5,995 bases of DNA from JAEZAA01 sp964514485 (GTDB taxonomy: Bacteria; Pseudomonadota; Gammaproteobacteria; Pseudomonadales; Oleiphilaceae). The stretch lies in contig CAZEWG010000094.1 of the NCBI GenBank assembly GCA_964514485.1, positions 1-5,995 of the forward strand. The letters run 5' to 3'. Of this stretch, positions 5,258-5,995 are shown piece by piece (position 1 is the first letter of the stretch; each line of letters starts with the position of its first letter). The notes beneath the pieces are model-generated. The model did not search any database, was not told where the DNA came from, and was given only the letters and a program-made list of their open reading frames with translations. The translations under genes were made by a program, and so were the position numbers.

Positions 5258-5995
5258 AGCGGACCGTCGCCGGCCTGGTGCTGCTACTGCTGGTGGCGGC
5301 CTCCGCCTGGCTCTCCGCCTGGCTGTCGCCTTACGATCCGATCGAACCTGACTACCGCAACCGCTACGCCGCCGCCAGCAGCGAACATCCGCTGGGCACG
5401 GACGGGTTGGGGCGGGACGTGCTCTCGCGCTCGCTGGCCGGCGGGCGGGTCTCGCTGACCATCGCACTGGCCGCCACCTTGCTCACGGTGACGCTAGGAG
5501 CGCTGTTCGGGGTGTTGGCTGCCGGGGTGGGCGGCCTGACGGACACGGCGCTTTCGCGCTTGTTCGACGCCCTGCTGGCCTTCCCCGGTTTCCTGCTCAT
5601 CCTGCTGGCGGTGGCCATTCTAGGCGGCGGCAGCGTGCAGACGGTGCTGGCCATGGGCGTGGCCGGCTCCCCCATCTACTTCCGCCTCACGCGGGCCTTC
5701 ACCCGCAGCGAGCTGCGCTCGGAGTACGTCACGGCCGCGCGGGCCCTGGGCGCCTCCCGCAGTCGCCAGTTGTGGCGGCACGCGGCCCCGAACTTCCTGG
5801 GCAGCCTGGCCGTGCAGGCTGCCAGCACGGCTGCTACCTTCCTGTTGGTGGAGGCGTCGTTGTCCTACCTGGGTCTCGGCGTGCCACTGCCCACTCCCAG
5901 CTGGGGCAACGTGCTGCAGGACGCGCGCAGCTACCTCACACGCCAGCCGTGGGCGGCCGTGGGGCCTGGCATCTTCCTGGCCGCCGCGTCGCTCT
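5254..5995 (+). CDS. ABC transporter permease, DppC/OppC family (3' end outside window)
   Basis: From the GTG at 5254, which overlaps the previous stop by four bases, 247 codons run open to the right edge, so the gene is partial. This is the second half of the import channel. An N-terminal membrane segment (about 4-24) is followed by the OppC_N signature SEHPLGTDGLGRDVLSRSL (43-61), membrane segments at about 66-91 and 106-124, and the ATPase-contacting EAA loop EYVTAARALGASRSRQLWRH (157-176) with the conserved APN (178-180). The motif EASLSYLGLGVPLPTPSWG (200-218), almost diagnostic for DppC, is intact. About 20-40 residues should be missing, ending in the usual final membrane segment and a short 'GDxLRDxLDPR'-like tail. 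No separate ribosome site is evident, which fits translation by coupling to the upstream gene. Confidence 0.95.
   Translation, partial: MKRTVAGLVLLLLVAASAWLSAWLSPYDPIEPDYRNRYAAASSEHPLGTDGLGRDVLSRSLAGGRVSLTIALAATLLTVTLGALFGVLAAGVGGLTDTALSRLFDALLAFPGFLLILLAVAILGGGSVQTVLAMGVAGSPIYFRLTRAFTRSELRSEYVTAARALGASRSRQLWRHAAPNFLGSLAVQAASTAATFLLVEASLSYLGLGVPLPTPSWGNVLQDARSYLTRQPWAAVGPGIFLAAASL

Overview
This is a GC-rich bacterial window with dense coding and mixed orientation. From left to right it holds: (1) the 5' part of a minus-strand gene for a very lysine/alanine-rich basic protein, cut by the left edge; (2) a 355-base non-coding gap with several dyads and one possible tiny plus-strand transcription unit; (3) a large minus-strand gene for a membrane-anchored cyclic-di-GMP enzyme carrying both GGDEF and EAL domains; (4) a 148-base divergent promoter region; (5) a plus-strand operon of an oligopeptide/nickel-type ABC importer: periplasmic binding protein, DppB/OppB-family permease and DppC/OppC-family permease, the last cut by the right edge.

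Organism: the composition, the exported binding protein with a non-lipoprotein signal peptide (so probably a cell with a periplasm), and the basic N-terminal tail would fit a high-GC Gram-negative lineage. Deinococcota (Deinococcus/Truepera relatives, whose HU proteins can have histone-H1-like N-terminal extensions) is my first guess. This is inference; no marker gene in the window decides it.

How the genes work together: the three transporter genes form one translationally linked unit. The binding protein (500 aa) is followed after 29 bases by the first permease (TTG start), which overlaps the second permease by 4 bases (GTGA). The two ATPase genes usual in this system would be expected beyond the right edge. 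The c-di-GMP gene is divergent from this operon and may share its control region, but nothing shows a functional link. All catalytic and metal-binding residues I could check in both of its signalling domains are present. Its EAL domain carries about 40 extra residues in the loop between the KIDRSF and AEGVE motifs, which is the most unusual protein-level feature here.

I see no rRNA, tRNA, CRISPR array, insertion sequence or phage gene. I did not find a clear novel multi-gene system. The best leads are the EAL insertion, the basic tail protein, and the promoter/hairpin/short-ORF arrangement in the 250-604 gap.
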